Of a stretch of DNA of 49,718 bases, positions 46,901 through 49,718 are shown piece by piece. The notes under the pieces were generated by a model. It ran no database searches, had not been told where the DNA came from, and saw nothing but the letters and a program-made list of their open reading frames with translations. Made by a program: the position numbers and the translations under genes. Source of the stretch: a virus. The stretch spans positions 1 to 49,718 of IMG/VR virus record IMGVR_UViG_3300042691_013934, one strand, 5' to 3'. Each line of letters begins with the position of its first letter. The first letter of the stretch is position 1.

Positions 46901-48726
46901 CTTCCGGCAGGTCTTGTTGGCCCCTTTGGCCCATACCCAGTAAATACTGGATCTGAAATTGGCGCTCCTCCAATGGCTTCCAAAGTGTTTGAAGGAAGCT
47001 GTGCTGACGTAATGCTTACTTCACCTGGCACCCAAATGTCGTATCCAGATTGAAACTTTAAAATTTGCCCGTTTTGTGGAACATTTGAAGATAACCCGTA
47101 GCCTCTTAAAGAAAGAGCATTTGCATCTGCTAATTTCCAATAATTAGTATCATACAATGGAAAATTAACATTATTATCAACAATGGAAACGTAAACATTG
47201 GAAGACCCTTCAAGTGACACTACATCGCCAATCATGTACGTCTTTGATGCAACGTACTTTTGCCCTGCACCAAGTCCCGTTCCGAGTGCAGCAATCTGCG
47301 CGGACGTTAACGCCTCAACCTGTGCGCTTGTAAGACTACTAACTTGAGCTGTAGTAGCAAACCCACTTAATGCTGCTGAAGTAATACCTCCGAGCGCGGA
47401 CAACGCAGCAGCGGCGCTTGTAGATCCCGTGCCGCCTTTGGTAATTCCGATGATATCGCTTGTTGCTACAGCGCCCAATGAGGCCGGAGTAATTGCAGCG
47501 ATTTGAGCAGATGCAATTGCGCTTACTTGAGCGGTGTTGGCAAATCCGCTAATTTGGCTTGTGGTAGCAAATCCAGACAACTGCGAAGTCACGACAATGC
47601 CTGCAATCTGCTCGGTGGTTGCAAACCCTGCCGCTGCTGCTGTTGAAAGTGCGCCGATAGACGCTGGTGTAATGGCGGCAATCTGGGCAGAGGCAAGCGA
47701 TTGAACTTGGGCGCTATTTTGAAACGCCGACAACTGAGCGGTTGTGGCAATTCCGATGATTTGCTGGGTAGTAGCAAAAGACGACGCCTGCGATGTGGAC
47801 AACGCACCGATTGACGCAGGCGTTATAGCTGCGATTTGAGCGGACGCCAAAGACTGTACTTGTGCGCTGTTTTGGAATGCAGACAACTGCGATGTGGATG
47901 CAAGACCAGCAAGAGCTGCCGATGTAATACCGCCCAAGTTTGACAGAGCAGCAACAGCCGTTGTGGCTCCGGTGCCGCCTTGCGCGATGGCAGCAGGAGA
48001 CGCGCTTGTAAGGGCCGCCTGATATGCAGACAACTGGGTTGTAGTGGCCAGTCCGGCCAGCGATGCAGACGTAATACCTCCAAGGTTGCTTAACGCGCTG
48101 GCTGCGGTTGTCGATCCAGTTCCGCCAAGACTCAACGCAAGCGGTGCAGCAGTTGTCAGCGCAGGCTGTGCCCCGATGCCCGTAGGAGTGATTGCTTGGT
48201 TGCTGGCAGCACTGATACGCCCGTAGGCATCAATTGTTAACGCGGCTACTTGCGTTGAAGACCCATACGAGAGAGCCGCTACTCCAGTCGTCGTAAGGGC
48301 AATAGTGCCGCTGTTAGTGATTGTGCCGCCGGACAGCCCAGCTCCAGCAGTAATAGACGTAACAGTGCCTGTGCCAGTGACGCTGGTTGGAGTCCATGAA
48401 GATGATGTGGCGTTCCACGCAAGCACTTGGCCGTTTGTGGGTGTTGCAATCGCCAATGTGCGACCAAGCAGTTTTGAAACTGTTGGGTTCGGATATGTTG
48501 CAGAAAGATCTCCTCCAGCAGGGCCGCTAGGAGCCCCGCCACCGCCTCCGCCGTTTTGGGCGATCTCAACTAACAGGCCGAGCATGTATTGCCGAAACTT
48601 AGCAGTAGAGAGATTGCTTAATCCTGCGACCTGTCCTGTCGTGCCCGCGATGCTCTCCAGAGTCTCAAGGACGTACTGGCGAAATTGCGCGGTAGAGAGA
48701 TTACTGACGATATCTGGAAGTGGCAT
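43930..48726 (-). CDS. Large tail fibre with glycine-rich C-terminal tip
   Basis: The 1598-residue product has an N-terminal region with two copies of an SNLSTAxFRQYxL motif (about residues 8-20 and 41-53), a glycine run and a GPAGGDLSATYPNPTV collar. A very long repeated part follows, built of LGGTGSTTAASALSNLGGIT-type and ITPASIGALST/FATTxQI units. Two copies of a beta domain (SYSGSLLVINV, SYSGTTLVVDIV) are included. After an IGSQSFGAGASRVL segment, the end is a glycine-rich domain (VQLWGGGGGGGGGARTASG) finishing in GGGYAVITTYFN. This is a long side or central fibre; the tip probably binds the receptor. Confidence 0.85.
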   Translation of the reverse strand: MPLPDIVSNLSTAQFRQYVLETLESIAGTTGQVAGLSNLSTAKFRQYMLGLLVEIAQNGGGGGGAPSGPAGGDLSATYPNPTVSKLLGRTLAIATPTNGQVLAWNATSSSWTPTSVTGTGTVTSITAGAGLSGGTITNSGTIALTTTGVAALSYGSSTQVAALTIDAYGRISAASNQAITPTGIGAQPALTTAAPLALSLGGTGSTTAASALSNLGGITSASLAGLATTTQLSAYQAALTSASPAAIAQGGTGATTAVAALSNLGGITSAALAGLASTSQLSAFQNSAQVQSLASAQIAAITPASIGALSTSQASSFATTQQIIGIATTAQLSAFQNSAQVQSLASAQIAAITPASIGALSTAAAAGFATTEQIAGIVVTSQLSGFATTSQISGFANTAQVSAIASAQIAAITPASLGAVATSDIIGITKGGTGSTSAAAALSALGGITSAALSGFATTAQVSSLTSAQVEALTSAQIAALGTGLGAGQKYVASKTYMIGDVVSLEGSSNVYVSIVDNNVNFPLYDTNYWKLADANALSLRGYGLSSNVPQNGQILKFQSGYDIWVPGEVSITSAQLPSNTLEAIGGAPISDPVFTGYGPKGPTRPAGSNDTFLATTAFVAQNSSLFKFSPVGQSQEISVGTKYITGSGLSFIPKQSVLLYANDSNYMTGSIASYSGSLLVINVTNAVGSGSYDITITVSPEVAGGGGLDSAQVNALVTEQIAALGTGLGAGQIWNSLKTYSAGDVVTTSGTSNTYVSIQSNNTGNPPASGYPWVLVAGSAIQIQGRNVAMATPASGEALVWDGTAWTPTATSGSGTVTSVGVSTTGTGLTTSGTNPITSSGTITIGGTLNVASGGTGATDAVSALANLGGITTVALSGFTNSAQVQALASAQIATITPVSIGAFATSAIIAIGSGGTGSTDAVSALVALGAAPLASPAFTGTPTTPTASAGTNSTQIASTAFVLSNSGDRYLTTSTTSNTITNGTKTFTVASGLSYTPTQDITIVYDAANHMHGSVTSYSGTTLVVDIVQHSQTSPGPYTQWTINVGGLTNTAGTLLSANNLSDVASASTSLTNLGGVSTARTVSAGTGLSGGGDLTADRTLSLADTAVTAGSYGSSTQIAALTVDAQGRLTAASNVNISAGLTSADVQALATQQIASITYPVSAIVDSTSNALTITQNGTGNALVVNDTSGDTSPFVIDASGRVTIGSTSGSYPLSIVGAAGTFKFDVVTSSSSVDIGSTNALSIGLHTNNTEKVRIDTSGNVGIGSQSFGAGASRVLAIASGSAPSTSPGSMFQMWSDGTNLLGRTPSGVVSVINPLQMSVNSFGSSGTWTKPTNAKRVRVQLWGGGGGGGGGARTASGTLGAGGGGGGSGSFVDVTFDASLLGTTETITIGSAGVGGASAATDSTNGGAGGAGGTTTFGSRLTAFGGAAGGGGTQGATVAGAGGAGGFNGNSGSAASTTGGAGVGGVPANTTSTCGQANGSGASGGGIAITPANVAGGVGSRFLPLNITGATAGTAGGGTGGIGTTNVTNAGIGIIGAGGGAGGGSNIAGAGGAGGIGGMGAGGGGGGACLNGAASGAGGAGGGGYAVITTYFN

Positions 48727-48754
48727 AAGCGGAAAATTTGATGTGGCGCAACTT

Positions 48755-48783
48755 GAGGAGGGATGGCCATTCCATCCCTCCTC
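48755..48783 (-). terminator. Strong hairpin after the capsid gene
   Basis: A perfect twelve-pair stem (GAGGAGGGATGG with CCATCCCTCCTC) with a five-base loop lies in the gap between the capsid stop and the fibre start. No U-tract follows, so it may attenuate transcription or stabilise the abundant capsid mRNA rather than fully terminate. Confidence 0.65.
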
Positions 48784-48807
48784 CGTGTTACATCACCTCA
48801 GTTCAAC

Positions 48808-49718
48808 TTACAGTCCAGTTGCAGAGGTCGAACAAGGGAGCGGCATTCCGTCAAACGGACAGCGTTTGTACAGGATTGGCACCACATTCTGCGGACGAAC
48901 GGGCTGAATAGCGCGTTGGATCTGGTAGATGTGCTGACCAAAGTCGCCGTACTTGTTACAGTCGTTATCGCGGAAGTACGTCCACTCAAGTTCGCCCATA
49001 GAAAGCTGCGGCGCAAACTTGAACGTGCCTTCGCCAGCGTACTGTTCGGGAACGAGACGCTTGAACGCATCGCCCGCGATGACAAACCCGACCTCATATG
49101 GCGCTGTAACCCAAGCTGGGTTGCGGCGCTGTGCGAAGCCATTGGTGACGGCGGTGCTGATGATCGGATTGACCAGAACGAGGTTGCCGCTTGCGTCGAA
49201 TCCGGTTGCACGCAGCGGCTGCTGGTCGATACCGAATGCAAAGCCCCGATAGCCCTGGAACTGATACCCGCTGATAGACTCTTCACCGAGCTTGAAGCTA
49301 CCAGCAGAAAGGTACAGGAGGTCTTCCTTAACGTCAGCATCGTTGCGGATGTTTTCGATCGCGTCAGCGGACAGCATGACTTGGAAGAATTCACCGTCCC
49401 TCGATGCAAACGGTTCCGCCAGCATTTCTTCACGCAGGAAGGTGCCGATGCGGTAAAGCGTTTTGAAGTTCAACGGAGCATCAGGGAGGATGTACGTTGC
49501 AGGAGAACCCGTGGACACAAATTTCGTGTTCAGAGCCTGCATGTCGCCACTGATGTTCGTGTCAAACGAACGAGTGGAGTTAACGGTGTACTTCACACCA
49601 GACTGGATCAAATACTGATACCGGATGTCAGCGTTGATGATTTGGAGAATGGTCTTCTCCAAGCTCACCTGTGCCTGAAGGTACGAGCCCTTGAACGCGG
49701 TACGAGCCTGCTTAACGC
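48808..49718 (-). CDS. Probable major capsid protein, 5' end outside the window
   Basis: The frame is open to the right edge (302 residues visible); a GTG at 49668 is not needed as a start because in-frame codons upstream (VKQARTAFKGSYLQAQ) are coding-like. The visible part reads LEKTILQIINADIRYQYLIQ, later LFAD-free mixed alpha/beta sequence such as RNDADVKEDLLYLSAGSFKL and AFGIDQQPLRATGFDASGNL, and ends PFDGMPLPCSTSATGL. Even composition, absence of enzyme motifs, a strong hairpin downstream and a place ahead of the fibre and tail genes fit a major capsid protein. The family is not recognised with certainty. Confidence 0.55.
   Translation of the reverse strand, partial: VKQARTAFKGSYLQAQVSLEKTILQIINADIRYQYLIQSGVKYTVNSTRSFDTNISGDMQALNTKFVSTGSPATYILPDAPLNFKTLYRIGTFLREEMLAEPFASRDGEFFQVMLSADAIENIRNDADVKEDLLYLSAGSFKLGEESISGYQFQGYRGFAFGIDQQPLRATGFDASGNLVLVNPIISTAVTNGFAQRRNPAWVTAPYEVGFVIAGDAFKRLVPEQYAGEGTFKFAPQLSMGELEWTYFRDNDCNKYGDFGQHIYQIQRAIQPVRPQNVVPILYKRCPFDGMPLPCSTSATGL

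Noticed and set aside
49600-49718. GTG at 49668 as the true start of the capsid-like gene
   Set aside because: The frame stays open and coding-like to the window edge, so the gene most likely begins outside.

Overview
This window looks like about 50 kb of a tailed-phage genome (or an incomplete phage contig). Nearly every credible gene lies on the minus strand, so transcription runs from high to low coordinates. No integrase, terminase or DNA polymerase is visible, and the capsid gene is cut by the right edge, so part of the genome lies outside. The order capsid, tail-tube adaptor, nozzle, internal/ejection proteins, giant polyvalent protein resembles a podovirus virion module. A lipoprotein with spanin character, a GH24-like lysozyme and several holin-like proteins point to a Gram-negative host. 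Host genus cannot be read from the sequence.

Layout in transcription order. 49718-43747: 3' part of a probable major capsid protein, a strong hairpin, a 1598-residue fibre with a glycine-rich tip, and a small companion. 43745-41555: lysis cassette with spanin-like pair, several small membrane proteins and the endolysin. 41551-38626: second fibre, glycine-rich adhesin-like protein and two small acidic proteins. 38613-32414: adaptor-like protein carrying a very large beta-repeat insertion, then a nozzle-like protein. 32410-24079: small virion-module genes, a PAPS-reductase-family ATP pyrophosphatase and a run of tandemly duplicated proteins that start MGG and mostly end GGS. 24076-15182: a polyvalent protein of about 2960 residues with an HEIGH metallopeptidase motif, an ASCH-like domain and several conserved domains typical of proteins injected with phage DNA.

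15207-8748 is DNA metabolism: Erv1/Alr-like thiol oxidase, small basic proteins, RecB/Cas4-like nuclease with apparently circularly permuted motifs, Sak4-like ATPase, SSB-like protein, RusA resolvase, DUF1376 protein and DnaC-like loader, closed by an intrinsic terminator. 8674-1 holds many small accessory genes, a glycosyltransferase-like gene and a PD-(D/E)XK-like gene.

The most striking signal is in 8674-7610. Two intergenic regions of one small operon each carry a complete type II hammerhead ribozyme on the minus strand (8240-8289 and 7940-7995), with all core residues present, different sequences in stems III and I, and the same invariant loop. Each begins directly after a stop codon and ends 34 bases before the next start codon, so self-cleavage would cut the transcript into single-gene mRNAs. 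A separate promoter-like element occurs four times nearby (5177, 6671, 7540, 8602). Both element classes feed into the same GUCAG...CCAACC leader before the start codon.
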